Source: Paraherbaspirillum soli (lineage in GTDB: Bacteria; Pseudomonadota; Gammaproteobacteria; Burkholderiales; Burkholderiaceae_D). Taken from it: a stretch of DNA of 64,000 nucleotides. Position numbers and translations under genes: made by a program. The stretch lies in assembly GCF_042654985.1 (NCBI RefSeq), contig NZ_JBHSMT010000025.1, forward strand, positions 1-64,000, read 5' to 3'. The notes below the pieces were generated by a model that was not told where the DNA came from, did not search any database, and worked only from the letters and a program-made list of their open reading frames with translations. Positions within the stretch are counted from its first letter, which is position 1, and the number at the start of each line of letters is the position of its first letter. Below are positions 33,185-41,918 of this stretch, piece after piece.

Positions 33185-33240
33185 AGTTCCAACATTTCTT
33201 TAATCGCTGCCAAACGTTGGGCTTTGCAGCCCAACCTACG
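33185..33240. repeat. Family C repeat, half copy
   Basis: CAACATTTCTTTAATCGCTG followed by AACGTTGGGCTTTGCAGCCC AACCTAC; one arm of the family C unit joined directly to the end of a family B unit. Confidence 0.65.
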
Positions 33241-33244
33241 AATC

Positions 33245-33451
33245 TCATTCATGCAGACCGATATAAATGATGACCAGACCGCAGACCGCCATCAAGCCGA
33301 TCATGAACCAGAAGAGCAGCGGATTTTCCGAACGCGTAATCACCCGGCCTGTCTTCAGCCGCATCTCTTCACGTGTGGCGGAAAATAGGGTCGCAAGCAA
33401 AATGACAACGCCCAAGACTGCGTAATGTGAATGAGTGTGGTTGGTTGGCAT
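33245..33451 (-). CDS. Small hypothetical membrane protein
   Basis: 68 residues with two hydrophobic segments (about 10-24, YAVLGVVILLATLFS; and 46-64, LLFWFMIGLMAVCGLVIIYI) separated by a basic loop. No family recognised and no convincing ribosome site, so it might be a chance frame; the two well-formed helices and its fit between repeats favour a gene. Confidence 0.45.
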   Translation of the reverse strand: MPTNHTHSHYAVLGVVILLATLFSATREEMRLKTGRVITRSENPLLFWFMIGLMAVCGLVIIYIGLHE

Positions 33452-33503
33452 TTGAATTTAATAGCTAGAGTTTGGGAAAAGTGCAGCGCGTTTCGACCAG
33501 CCT

Positions 33504-33568
33504 GTAGGTTGGGCTGCAAAGCCCAACATTTCTTTAATCACCACCAATGTTGGGCTTTGCAGCCCAAC
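33504..33568. repeat. Family C palindromic repeat
   Basis: GTAGGTTGGGCTGCAAAGCC at the left and GTTGGGCTTTGCAGCCCAAC at the right. Lies 31 bases beyond the jetC stop, at the end of the SMC operon. Confidence 0.85.
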
Positions 33569-33599
33569 AGAACGCGGTTAAACATGAGCCATCGGGATC

Positions 33600-36500
33600 T
33601 CAAGCCGCCGCCTGCTCCGCCGCTTCAAACAACATCTGCGCCTGTTCCCGCACCTGCGTGCGGCGCTGTTCCCACAGCACGCGCAATTGGTCGGAGCGCA
33701 GTTCGCGTTCGTCCGCTTCCGACACGAAGCCGACTTCGCCGTTGCCTTCCGCTTCGGTCCGGCTGAAGCTCCATTCGCGCGAGAATTCCGGCTTGATGGC
33801 GCCGGCGTGCTTGGTCGGCATCGCGCACAGCAGCTGCATGCCGAGGTGGTCGCGCAGGAAGGTCAGGACGTCGCGGGCGCGGCCTTCGTCCATCTTGGCG
33901 AACGATTCGTCGTTGACCAGCAGTTGCAGGTTGGAGCCCTTGTCGAAATGCTTGAGGCGGTTGGTGACCACGGCGGCGTGGATGATGTAGGCCGGGGTTT
34001 CCAGCTGGCCGCCGGAGCCGGTGCCCCATTCGGACAGACGGATGTGCGAGCCGCTGTCGGCGTCCTTGAAGATTTCGTAACGGCGGTAGTTGCGGTAATC
34101 GGCCACGCGCTGCAATTCCTTGACGGCGCGTTCTTCATCGTCCGACAACAGCAGTTGCACCAATTTGTCGCGCACCACGCAGTTTTCCTTGCTCAGATCC
34201 GGGGTGCCGAACAGGTGGCCGGAATCGTGCGATTCGGACAGTTCCGCGGTGGCGCTGAAGAAGTCGTAATAGGCCTTGAACTCGGGCACCCATTCGGACC
34301 AATCGATGCGGAATTTGTCGGTGCCGAACTTGAGCTTGTCGAGCTCCAGGTTGAGCGTCTTCAAGGTGCGCACGCCGGTATCGACGGCGTTGCGGATCTC
34401 GTAGCAGAACTGTTTGGTGAAGACGTCGTTGAACGAAGCCTCGGCAGTGCGCAACTGCTCCAGGTTCTTGATCAGACCGATATCTTTTTGCCGCGTCAGC
34501 TGCGCCCGGGTGCGGGTTTGCAGTTCCACCATGCGCGCATACAGCGGCGCAAAATCGCCGTCGCGCGCATCGTCGCCCTGGCCGATGTCGAAGCGTTCAT
34601 CTTCTCGTGCGTGAGCGTGATATTCGCCGAGTGCGTTGCGGACGTCGCCATACACTTGCCAGCTGCGCTGATGCTGTTGCGTGACCCGCTGTGCGGCTTC
34701 GTGCGGCGAGTAGGTGCTGTCGGCAACCCAGGCGCCGACCTGGTCGGCCAGCGCGGTGAACGACAGGCTGGCGTTGGTGACGCACAGCTGGCGCAAGGCG
34801 GCGGTGTCGGCATCGACCCGGGTTTGCCGGCTGCTCATGCCCAGTTGCAGCCGCGCGATCGCGCTGTGATGGCTTTGCATGGTTTTTTCGTGACCGCCGA
34901 TGTGACGGATGCAGGCGCTCTTGCGCGTTTCCAGCTGGGCGATTTCGACGTTCAGCGCTTCCGCTTCATCTTCCAGTTTGCTGACCATGGTCAGGTCGAG
35001 CCGGCCCAAATCCTGCCGTGCGGCGTCGATTTCGCGCACCACTTTTTCCAGGTCATTGATGGCGGCGAACGACGGGCATTGCAGCTGTCCCATCAAGGCC
35101 AGCGCGCCGGCCAGTTCGCGCAATTGTGCGCGCACCTGCGTCAGCTCCTGTTCGGCGGCGGCATGATCTTGCTCGGCGCGTTGCCGCGCCAGGCGCTTGG
35201 CTTCCTTGCCGAACACCAGCATGTCGGTCTCGGCCGAAAACATGGTGCGCGCGCCGCTGCCCTTGCCGTCCTTGGTCAAGCCGCGCGACACATGGCGCAA
35301 GGCTTCGGCGTCGGCCACTTTCACTACCTGGCCGAATTGTTCGTGCAGGTAGGCATGCGCAATCGGATGCTCGGTGGTCAGCGCGTGGATGATGGAATCG
35401 CTCGGCGTTCTTTCGGGTTTGACGTGCTTCAGGCACAGGCTGCCCTGGATCACGCTGGCGCGCAGTTTGCGCTGGCGCACGAATTCGATCGCGCGCGCTT
35501 CCCAGGCTTGTTCCACCACCAGGCTGAAACGGGCGCCGCCCAGATAACCTTCGATCGCCGGTTGCCAGTCTTCCGCCATCGGCTCGATCAGATCGCACAA
35601 CACCTGGGCCCGGGCACCGACCAGGTCGGTGCGGAATTCTTTCAGCGCATGACGGATATGCGACGGATAATCGGCGCCGCCTTCGGCCAGATTGGCCTTG
35701 CGCGACGCGGCGTCTTTCTCGCGCCGCAGCAGGTCGCCTTCGCTGGCGCGCAGTTGCGCGATCTGCGTGTGCAGCGCGGAGACAAAGCTGTTTTCGGTGC
35801 CGGCCAGCGCCGCATGCAAGATGGTCAGGCTGGCATCGACGTCCTCAAATGCGTTGACCAGCATCAGCGATTTGAGCACGTCCACTTCGTCCGCACGGCT
35901 CAGCTCGGCGATGCTTTGCAGGTGGCGGCCGATATCCAGATCGGCGGTGGCGGACAGGGCTTGCACCACCTGCCGCGCAGCATGCGCGATCTCGCTTTGC
36001 TGCGGCGGGATCTGCATGCCGGCCACGCTGCGGGCGGCGGTTTCCAGCTGTTGCGCGGCCAGTGCATTGTGTTGCAGCGAGGTGAACACGGCTTTGATCT
36101 TGCTGCCGACTTCGGCGATCTGGTGCTGAATCCGTTTCTTTTGCTCGGCCGCCGGGATCCCCATCATCTGCGCGTGCAACTGCGTCAGGCTGCGGTTTTT
36201 GGCGTTGCGTTCCTGTTCCAGTTTGTCGGCGTTCTCGGTCTCGTCGGCGATCAATTCTTCCAGTGCGATGATGGCGTTGGTGGCGTTATCCAGCTGGCGC
36301 TGGTCTTCGCGCAGGGCCAGCGCCGACACCAGCAACTGCGACTGCGTCGCCAGTTCGTAGGCGTGCGCGGTGTCGCCGACGGTTTTGCCCAGGCGTTCGA
36401 GGCGCTTGACGTTGTCGGTCAGACGTTCGCCTTCCTGCCGCAAGGCATTGACCTGGCGCATCAGCTTGCTGATCTGGCCGATCCGCTGCGACAGTTGGCT

Positions 36501-37223
36501 GGTGTCCAGTTCCAGGATTTGATGCTTGACCAGGTCGTCGACGCTGCCGATCGGCTTGTGCGCGATCGACTGGCTCCAGGCTTTGGCGGCGCCTTCGGCT
36601 TCGGCGAAGGAAACGGTTTTCTGGCCGCGGAAACGGCCGTACAGTTGGCACAGGTATTCGCGCTTGCTGTCGCGGAAATTGATCACGCTGCGGTATCGGG
36701 CCGACAGGTGCTGTTCGATCTTCTCGACCGCCACCACCGCCATGCCGCCGTCCAGTTCGGACGAAGTCAGGTCTCCCAGCTTGAGTCCGGCGCCGTCCAC
36801 GATCAACAGCGCCAGCCGTTCCGCCACCGCCTGGCGGCGCTCGCCGGCGCCGTCGACGCGGGCGGAGGCCGCCACCAGCGCGGTGAATTCGCGCCCTTCT
36901 TCGCCTTCGCTCGGCTTGAATACCGCGGCGATGTAACCGTGCGCGCCGTTGGGACGGGCGAACAGATTGTCCTCGGCGCCGACGATGTAGGACCACAGGG
37001 TGCGCTTGGTTTTGCCGTTGCGCGCGCCTTGCGTGGTTTCATCCTGGCCGGGGTTGTAGCTGAAGATGTTTTGATAAACGGCGGTCATGACGGTCTGCAA
37101 TGCATCCAGCATCGTCGATTTGCCGGAGCCGGTAGGGCCGGTCAGCAGGGTCATGTTGCCCATCGGGTATTCCTGCGAGCGCAGCGCGCCCCAGTTCACC
37201 AGGATCAGTTTTTCCAGCTTCAT
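33600..37223 (-). CDS. jetC: SMC-like ATPase of a Wadjet/Mks condensin system (JetC/MksB-like)
   Basis: 1207 residues. N-terminal ATPase half: VNWGALRSQEYPMGNMTLL, then Walker A GPTGSGKS at 29-36. Two long coiled-coil stretches (about 240-420 and 690-860) surround a hinge-like centre. C-terminal half: signature-like LSEWGTGSGGQLETPAY and Walker B region LQLLVNDESFAKMDEGRARD. This is the MukB-like arrangement of JetC/MksB. In Wadjet and Mks systems the protein forms, with JetA and JetB, a DNA-loop-extruding motor that acts against plasmids or shapes chromosomes. Start overlaps the jetB stop by 4 bases. No jetD/mksG nuclease gene lies on either side. Confidence 0.88.
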   Translation of the reverse strand: MKLEKLILVNWGALRSQEYPMGNMTLLTGPTGSGKSTMLDALQTVMTAVYQNIFSYNPGQDETTQGARNGKTKRTLWSYIVGAEDNLFARPNGAHGYIAAVFKPSEGEEGREFTALVAASARVDGAGERRQAVAERLALLIVDGAGLKLGDLTSSELDGGMAVVAVEKIEQHLSARYRSVINFRDSKREYLCQLYGRFRGQKTVSFAEAEGAAKAWSQSIAHKPIGSVDDLVKHQILELDTSQLSQRIGQISKLMRQVNALRQEGERLTDNVKRLERLGKTVGDTAHAYELATQSQLLVSALALREDQRQLDNATNAIIALEELIADETENADKLEQERNAKNRSLTQLHAQMMGIPAAEQKKRIQHQIAEVGSKIKAVFTSLQHNALAAQQLETAARSVAGMQIPPQQSEIAHAARQVVQALSATADLDIGRHLQSIAELSRADEVDVLKSLMLVNAFEDVDASLTILHAALAGTENSFVSALHTQIAQLRASEGDLLRREKDAASRKANLAEGGADYPSHIRHALKEFRTDLVGARAQVLCDLIEPMAEDWQPAIEGYLGGARFSLVVEQAWEARAIEFVRQRKLRASVIQGSLCLKHVKPERTPSDSIIHALTTEHPIAHAYLHEQFGQVVKVADAEALRHVSRGLTKDGKGSGARTMFSAETDMLVFGKEAKRLARQRAEQDHAAAEQELTQVRAQLRELAGALALMGQLQCPSFAAINDLEKVVREIDAARQDLGRLDLTMVSKLEDEAEALNVEIAQLETRKSACIRHIGGHEKTMQSHHSAIARLQLGMSSRQTRVDADTAALRQLCVTNASLSFTALADQVGAWVADSTYSPHEAAQRVTQQHQRSWQVYGDVRNALGEYHAHAREDERFDIGQGDDARDGDFAPLYARMVELQTRTRAQLTRQKDIGLIKNLEQLRTAEASFNDVFTKQFCYEIRNAVDTGVRTLKTLNLELDKLKFGTDKFRIDWSEWVPEFKAYYDFFSATAELSESHDSGHLFGTPDLSKENCVVRDKLVQLLLSDDEERAVKELQRVADYRNYRRYEIFKDADSGSHIRLSEWGTGSGGQLETPAYIIHAAVVTNRLKHFDKGSNLQLLVNDESFAKMDEGRARDVLTFLRDHLGMQLLCAMPTKHAGAIKPEFSREWSFSRTEAEGNGEVGFVSEADERELRSDQLRVLWEQRRTQVREQAQMLFEAAEQAAA

Positions 37224-37963
37224 TCGGTGCTTCCTTGTTGTTCTTCACTGCTCGGTTCTTCGGCGTTGCTGCGTTCCTGCAATCGGCCTTGTTCGTCTTC
37301 GGCGTCGGCCTCGGTTCCGGCCGCCGGCAGTTCGCCTTCCAGCGCGGCCTCCAGCATGTCGTCGCTGATGATGCCGAGTATGGTCGAGCGGATCGCCAGC
37401 AGCGCGTCTTCGTCATCCATCGAAAAGGTCGGCGCCAGGCGGATCAGGCGATGCCGCTTGAGGTCGTTCAACAAGCGCTGGCGTTCCACCACGGTAGCGG
37501 GCAGCGCGCGCTTCAATTGGGTTTGCAGCGTCGCCGCCAGTTCTTCGAAACGGATCAAGACTTCGCCAGCATCGGTCAGGCGCATGCCGCCTTCGGCCAG
37601 CCCTTGCTGATACTGAAAGCGCAACGCCAGGGCGGCGGCGACGAACTCCGGCGTCAGGCGCGCGCGCAACGCCGGCACCGGTTCCAGGCCGTCTTCCGGC
37701 AGGCCGGGGATCACCGCGCCAGGTGCATACAGCCGGAAAAATTCGCCCTTCTGGTTATGCTCCAACCGAAACCCGGCGAGCTGGAAATAGTCGTTCAGGC
37801 AGGCTTCGATTCTGCGGGCGTCGTCGTACAGGCGTTGTTCGACGCCGTCTTCTTCACGCACCACGATGCCGGCGCCGAACAGGCGGCCGACGATTTCGCG
37901 GAAGCGTTCGGGCGACAGATTGTGCAAGCCCAGTTGTTGATTCAATGCCTCGTTCAAATTCAT
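37220..37963 (-). CDS. jetB: Condensin subunit, DUF4194 (JetB/MksE-like)
   Basis: 247 residues, winged-helix (KITE-type) subunit of the SMC complex: LSPERFREIVGRLFGAGIVV near the N-terminus, EDGVEQRLYDDARRIEACLN, then ELAATLQTQLKRALPATVVE and a ribosomal-like RHRLIRLAPTF wing. The last 45 residues are acidic and low complexity (EADAEDEQGRLQERSNAEEP), probably a flexible tail. It overlaps both jetA upstream and jetC downstream by 4 bases, so the three subunits are made together. Confidence 0.85.
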   Translation of the reverse strand: MNLNEALNQQLGLHNLSPERFREIVGRLFGAGIVVREEDGVEQRLYDDARRIEACLNDYFQLAGFRLEHNQKGEFFRLYAPGAVIPGLPEDGLEPVPALRARLTPEFVAAALALRFQYQQGLAEGGMRLTDAGEVLIRFEELAATLQTQLKRALPATVVERQRLLNDLKRHRLIRLAPTFSMDDEDALLAIRSTILGIISDDMLEAALEGELPAAGTEADAEDEQGRLQERSNAEEPSSEEQQGSTE

Positions 37964-39471
37964 TTTTTCATCTCGATCTGATAATCATCTCCGGCGTAAA
38001 ACGCGTTCCAGAGTTTGCCCGGCAGTTTGGTCACGGTCAGCTTGTCGTCGCGCGCGCCGCGCACCGCTTCCACCAGTTGCATGTTGTTGAGGACGTCGGT
38101 GGTGCTGGCCACCGGCAGCGTCGAGAGCCGGATCGGCCGGTCGCGCACGTGCAGCTCGGCGCGGATGCGGTGCACGATGTCGTCGTTGGACAGCGCGAAG
38201 GCGTCGGCCTCGGCTCTATGCATGGCGGCCGCCAATCGGGCGTCGCGCGTCACCTTCGGTTGCGCGGTGACGGTCAGTGCCTTGCGCCGCTGCGAGGCGC
38301 TGCGCAACTTGAACGAGGCCGGGTCGAGCAACCGCACTTCGGCCGGCGCAATCGCCTGCCCCAGCCGTTCCAGCAATTGATCCTGGGCGCTGCCGCTGCG
38401 GCCGGCGACTTTGCCGATGGCGATGCTGTACGCCTGCCGCGTCTGGCCGCCGCGCAGCATCAGCGCTTGCTGCACGATGCTGGCGGCACGCTGCATGTAG
38501 ACGCTCATGGCCTTGATCAGCTCGGGGTGTTTGGTGGTGCAGGCGGCCTCCACCATTTCTTCGATCCGTTCCAGCATCCAGTCCAGGGTCGAATCGCCGA
38601 CCCGCTCCTGACTGGCCCAGGGTGCGATGTCGTCCAGCTGGGTTTCCAGCGCCTGCAATTTTTCCGGCGGTAGACGGTGCAGCTCGGCGATCACGTCGCG
38701 GATCGCCTGACGATGGCGCTCAATGCTGTCGGCGGTCAGTTGCTTCTTGAATTCTTTCTCGAAGCGGTCGAGGAATTCCATGAAGCCGTCCCACGGCGTA
38801 TGCGATGCCTCTAGCATCAGCCGCCTCACCAGCTCCTGGAAATAATCGACGCCTTCGGATAAATCGCTGATGACTTTCTCGGCGTAATCGTAAGCGTCGA
38901 TCAAGTCATAGGCATCGACGTTGCGCAAGGCGGCATTGAGTGCGTTGCGGCAACTGCGGACATTGCGCTGGCGGGTCCGGGCGCGATGGCGGTCGAGCGC
39001 CCAGAACGCTTCGGCGAACAATTTGCCGGCGCGGCTGAAACGATAAGCCGTGACCAGGCCGGCGCGGTCGCCGAATGTTTCCAGCCAGCCATCCCGCAGC
39101 AGGGTGCGCAACACCGCGCTGGTGCTTTGCTGGTCATCCGCGCCGTCCGGGATAAAACCCTCGTCGTCGGCTGAAATATCGTCGGTCGCATCCGCCAGCA
39201 GCAAGCTCTGGCGCGCTTCCTGCACCACCGGCAACAGCAGCTCGCGCAAGCTGTCGCGGGTCAGGTTTTGCGCATAATCGGCGCTCGGGCCATGCAGCCG
39301 CTCGTACAGGGCGTGCACGCAGGCAACTACGACGGTACGGTGTTTTCCTGCAAGGGGTCTAAAGAAATGAAGACGATCTGATTCAAAAAACAAGTGATTC
39401 TTCCTGCGCAAGTTTGCCGAGACTGGGAACAGTGTGCCTTGGCTGAGTAGAGGATTAAAATTGTTCAGCAT
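37960..39471 (-). CDS. jetA: Condensin kleisin subunit (JetA/MksF-like)
   Basis: 503 residues, first gene of the three. Begins NNFNPLLSQGTLFPVSANLR and contains EFLDRFEKEFKKQLTADSIE and SMVYMQRAASIVQQALML-like YMQRAASIVQQALMLRGG; helical, with a C-terminal winged-helix-like part (LNNMQLVEAVRGARD). This fits the kleisin-like JetA/MksF family that bridges the SMC heads. Its ATG has only a weak ribosome site. The 82 bases to the divergent isochorismatase gene must hold both promoters. Naming is from gene order and sequence style; JetA and MksF are hard to separate by eye. Confidence 0.82.
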   Translation of the reverse strand: MLNNFNPLLSQGTLFPVSANLRRKNHLFFESDRLHFFRPLAGKHRTVVVACVHALYERLHGPSADYAQNLTRDSLRELLLPVVQEARQSLLLADATDDISADDEGFIPDGADDQQSTSAVLRTLLRDGWLETFGDRAGLVTAYRFSRAGKLFAEAFWALDRHRARTRQRNVRSCRNALNAALRNVDAYDLIDAYDYAEKVISDLSEGVDYFQELVRRLMLEASHTPWDGFMEFLDRFEKEFKKQLTADSIERHRQAIRDVIAELHRLPPEKLQALETQLDDIAPWASQERVGDSTLDWMLERIEEMVEAACTTKHPELIKAMSVYMQRAASIVQQALMLRGGQTRQAYSIAIGKVAGRSGSAQDQLLERLGQAIAPAEVRLLDPASFKLRSASQRRKALTVTAQPKVTRDARLAAAMHRAEADAFALSNDDIVHRIRAELHVRDRPIRLSTLPVASTTDVLNNMQLVEAVRGARDDKLTVTKLPGKLWNAFYAGDDYQIEMKK

Positions 39472-39553
39472 TTTACCCGCCCGGACCGGGTCAGCGGCAG
39501 ATGATATCGGCCCGCATCCGATCCGCGAACCGACTCATTGAGAGAACGACATC

Positions 39554-40093
39554 ATGCCCTACCTATGCGAAGCCTCCCGTGCGACATTGGTCGTCATCGA
39601 CTTGCAGGAAAAACTGATGCCGGTGATTGCCGACGCTGCCGGCATCCTGAAACGCACGGAGCTGCTGATGCACGCCGCCAGGCTGCTTGACATCCCGGTC
39701 GTCGGCACCGTGCAACAACCGCTGCGGCTGGGCGATATCGTGCCGTCGATCGGCCCGCTGCTGCACAAGTCGATCGAGAAGACGGCATTCGATGCCTGCG
39801 CCGTGCCGGAGTTTCTGGACAGTCTGGCGTCGGAGCGCGACGACCTGGTCATCGTCGGCTGCGAAGCGCATGTGTGCGTGCTGCAAACCGCGCTCGGCCT
39901 GCTGCATAGAAAGCGGAAAGTGAAGCTGGTGGTCGATGCGATCGGCTCGCGCCATGCCGACAACAAGCTGGCGGCGATCAATCGCGCCACGGCGGCCGGT
40001 GCGGAAATCGTGACGTCGGAAATGGTGATGTTCGAATGGATCGGCAATAGCGAGCACCCGCGATTCAGGGAAGTCCTCAAGTTAATCAAATAA
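39554..40093 (+). CDS. Isochorismatase family hydrolase
   Basis: 179 residues. Cysteine hydrolase fold with the triad visible: Asp16 in LVVIDLQEKLMP, Lys76 in HKSIEKTAFD and Cys108 in GCEAHVCVLQTALGL. The family includes nicotinamidases and isochorismatases, and many members such as this single-domain form have unknown substrates. GAGAGAACGACATC precedes ATG. It is divergent from the jetABC operon. Followed by a family B composite repeat 11 bases after the stop. Confidence 0.9.
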   Translation: MPYLCEASRATLVVIDLQEKLMPVIADAAGILKRTELLMHAARLLDIPVVGTVQQPLRLGDIVPSIGPLLHKSIEKTAFDACAVPEFLDSLASERDDLVIVGCEAHVCVLQTALGLLHRKRKVKLVVDAIGSRHADNKLAAINRATAAGAEIVTSEMVMFEWIGNSEHPRFREVLKLIK

Positions 40094-40104
40094 GGCTGGC
40101 TCGC

Positions 40105-40276
40105 GTAGGGCGGAAGCGCAGCCCTTGCAGGGCGCGTATCCGCTGGCAGGCGGATACCGTTCAGCAGGCGGATGGCATGCCATCCGAAACCCCTGCTTCA
40201 CCCTTCCGCCGTTGGATGTACCACCAATGTTTGATGCATCCAGAACGGCGGAAGACGCTGCGCTTTTCCGCCCTAC
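40105..40276. repeat. Family B composite repeat with GGATGGCATGCCATCC core
   Basis: 172 bases from GTAGGGCGGAAGCGCAGCCC to GCTGCGCTTTTCCGCCCTAC. It contains GGATGGCATGCCATCC (40170-40185) and ATCCGCTGGCAGGCGGAT, i.e. the same parts as 22190-22365 but inverted. Confidence 0.88.
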
Positions 40277-40336
40277 TCCTTTATGACCGGCCATTTTGAG
40301 GCGCCAAAGTATAGATATAACCTATAGCAATCAGAG

Positions 40337-40354
40337 GAATCCACCATTGGATTC
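40337..40354. promoter_or_regulatory. Inverted repeat upstream of the MFS gene, possible operator
   Basis: GAATCCA-CCAT-TGGATTC: perfect 7-base arms, next to TATAACCTATAG-like AT-rich sequence. The arms could bind a dimeric regulator; no regulator gene is adjacent. Confidence 0.35.
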
Positions 40355-40528
40355 AATAATTACTTTGCCGCACAATACGCACTCACCCGAACGCACAACC
40401 GGCAATCCCGCGTTTTGATGCCCGCCTGAAAATTTATCCCAGGCAAGCTACACTGCCGCTCCAATCTGCACCATGGCGGGATGCACTCGCTGTCGTGCAG
40501 ATTTCTTCATTTTGAAAGGCGTTGAACA

Positions 40529-41731
40529 ATGCAAGAACCTTCCTCCACCAAGCTCAGCCCGGGTCTGGTCATGCTGATGTCGACGGCGACCGGCGTGGCG
40601 GTGGCCAGCAATTATTATCCGCAACCGTTGCTGCACACGATCGCCGGCCAGTTCGGCATCACCAACGGCAGCGCCGGCTTTATCGTCACCGTGGCCCAGT
40701 TGGGCTACGCGTTGGGGCTGGCGCTGATGGTGCCGCTGGCCGACATGTTCGAGCGAAAAAAACTGATCATCGTGATGACCTTGTTGTCGGCCGCGGGATT
40801 GGTGCTGACCGCACTGGCACCTGCGCTGCCGTTGGTGCTGATCGGCACCGCGTTGACCGGGCTGTTTTCTGTCGTGGCCCAGGTGCTGGTATCTTTTGCC
40901 GCCACCCTGGCGGCGCCGGAACAGCGCGGCAAAGTGGTCGGCAATGTGATGAGTGGTTTGCTGCTGGGCATCTTGCTGGCGCGGACCGTGGCCGGCTATC
41001 TGTCTTCCATCGGCGGCTGGCAAACGGTTTATTGGTTCGGCGCCGGCATGCTGCTGTTGACCGCGGTCGCACTGGGCCGCACGCTGCCGCGCCACCACCA
41101 GTCGCCGGGGCTGAGCTACCCGCGCTTGCTGGCGTCTATCCTGACCTTGTTCGTGCAAGAGCCGGTGCTGCGCATCCGGGCCTTGCTGGGCGGCGTCATT
41201 TTTGCCGTATTCAGCGTGTTGTGGACCTCGATTTCGTTTTTGTTGTCGGCTGCGCCTTTCCATTATTCGGACGGCACGATCGGCTTGTTCGGGCTGTTCG
41301 GCGCGGCCGGCGCGCTGGCCGCCTCGCCGGTAGGACGGCTGGCCGATCGCGGCAAGGCCGGGCTGGCCACCAGCGTCGGCTTGAGCGCGTTGCTGCTGTC
41401 ATGGCTGCCGCTGGTGTTTGCCAAAAGCTCGCTGCTGGCGCTGATCGTCGGCATCCTGGCGCTCGACCTGGCGATCCACGCGGTGCATGTGACCAATCTC
41501 AGCGTGATCACCCATATCCGTCCGGAAGCCAGAAACCGGCTGATCTCCGGCTATATGACCAGCTATTTCATCGGCGGCGCCTGCGGTTCGCTGTTGTCGG
41601 CAGCGATGTTCGCCCGGGCTGGTTGGTATGGCGTGTCGGCGGCAGGGGCTGCGTTGAGCGCGATTGGGTTGATTGTGTGGTGGGTCAGCGAGCGCAGTGG
41701 AGCGGCCAGGGCGGCGATTCAGCCGTCCTGA
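40529..41731 (+). CDS. MFS transporter (YnfM/AraJ-like drug or metabolite exporter)
   Basis: 400 residues, twelve hydrophobic segments. Typical features: VASNYYPQPLLHTIAGQFGI near the start, the cytoplasmic motif A DMFERKKLI after helix 2, and GRLADRGKAGLATSVGLSAL in the second half. The opening NYYPQPLL is characteristic of a proteobacterial group annotated as MFS efflux proteins. Substrate unknown. No regulator is adjacent and the gene is flanked by repeats on both sides, so it is a single-gene unit. Confidence 0.9.
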   Translation: MQEPSSTKLSPGLVMLMSTATGVAVASNYYPQPLLHTIAGQFGITNGSAGFIVTVAQLGYALGLALMVPLADMFERKKLIIVMTLLSAAGLVLTALAPALPLVLIGTALTGLFSVVAQVLVSFAATLAAPEQRGKVVGNVMSGLLLGILLARTVAGYLSSIGGWQTVYWFGAGMLLLTAVALGRTLPRHHQSPGLSYPRLLASILTLFVQEPVLRIRALLGGVIFAVFSVLWTSISFLLSAAPFHYSDGTIGLFGLFGAAGALAASPVGRLADRGKAGLATSVGLSALLLSWLPLVFAKSSLLALIVGILALDLAIHAVHVTNLSVITHIRPEARNRLISGYMTSYFIGGACGSLLSAAMFARAGWYGVSAAGAALSAIGLIVWWVSERSGAARAAIQPS

Positions 41732-41736
41732 CAGAG

Positions 41737-41857
41737 GGGCACCTCTAAAAACCTACTGCGCGGCCCAATCTCGGGGCTGCGATGCTCGCCGTACAGTCGT
41801 ACGACTCCGCTTCTCGCCCCGACCTTGGACCGCTCGCTACGGTTTTTAGAGGTGCCC
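41737..41857. repeat. Family A palindromic repeat, full copy
   Basis: 121 bases with perfect 17-base terminal inverted repeats GGGCACCTCTAAAAACC and GGTTTTTAGAGGTGCCC. Same length as, and reversed relative to, the copy at 48220-48340. No coding frame. Its right end lies where the -35 region of the TA promoter should be. Confidence 0.93.
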
Positions 41858-41877
41858 AGGGGTATCCGTGCGTGCCA

Positions 41878-41900
41878 TATAATGTACAAAATTTTGCACA
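41878..41900 (+). promoter_or_regulatory. -10 box and palindromic operator of the Phd/RelE-type TA operon
   Basis: TATAAT at 41878-41883 is a perfect -10. It runs into TGTACAAAATTTTGCACA (41883-41900), an 18-base palindrome with one mismatched pair, covering the expected start of transcription. This is the usual place for autorepression by a Phd/YefM antitoxin. The -35 is poor and falls at the edge of the family A repeat. Confidence 0.65.
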
Positions 41901-41918
41901 TTTAACTGAGGGTAAGTC

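Larger units (their letters stand above)
40094..40528. other. Intergenic region between the isochorismatase and MFS genes
   Basis: About 435 bases. The first part is the composite family B repeat (40105-40276). The rest (40277-40528) is AT-richer, with a perfect inverted repeat at 40337-40354 and no credible open frame, and probably holds the MFS promoter. Confidence 0.6.

Noticed and set aside
33687..37610. Open frame of about 1300 codons on the plus strand, antisense to jetC
   Set aside because: It mirrors the codon structure of jetC; its protein has no recognisable domain, and the minus strand has clear SMC motifs.
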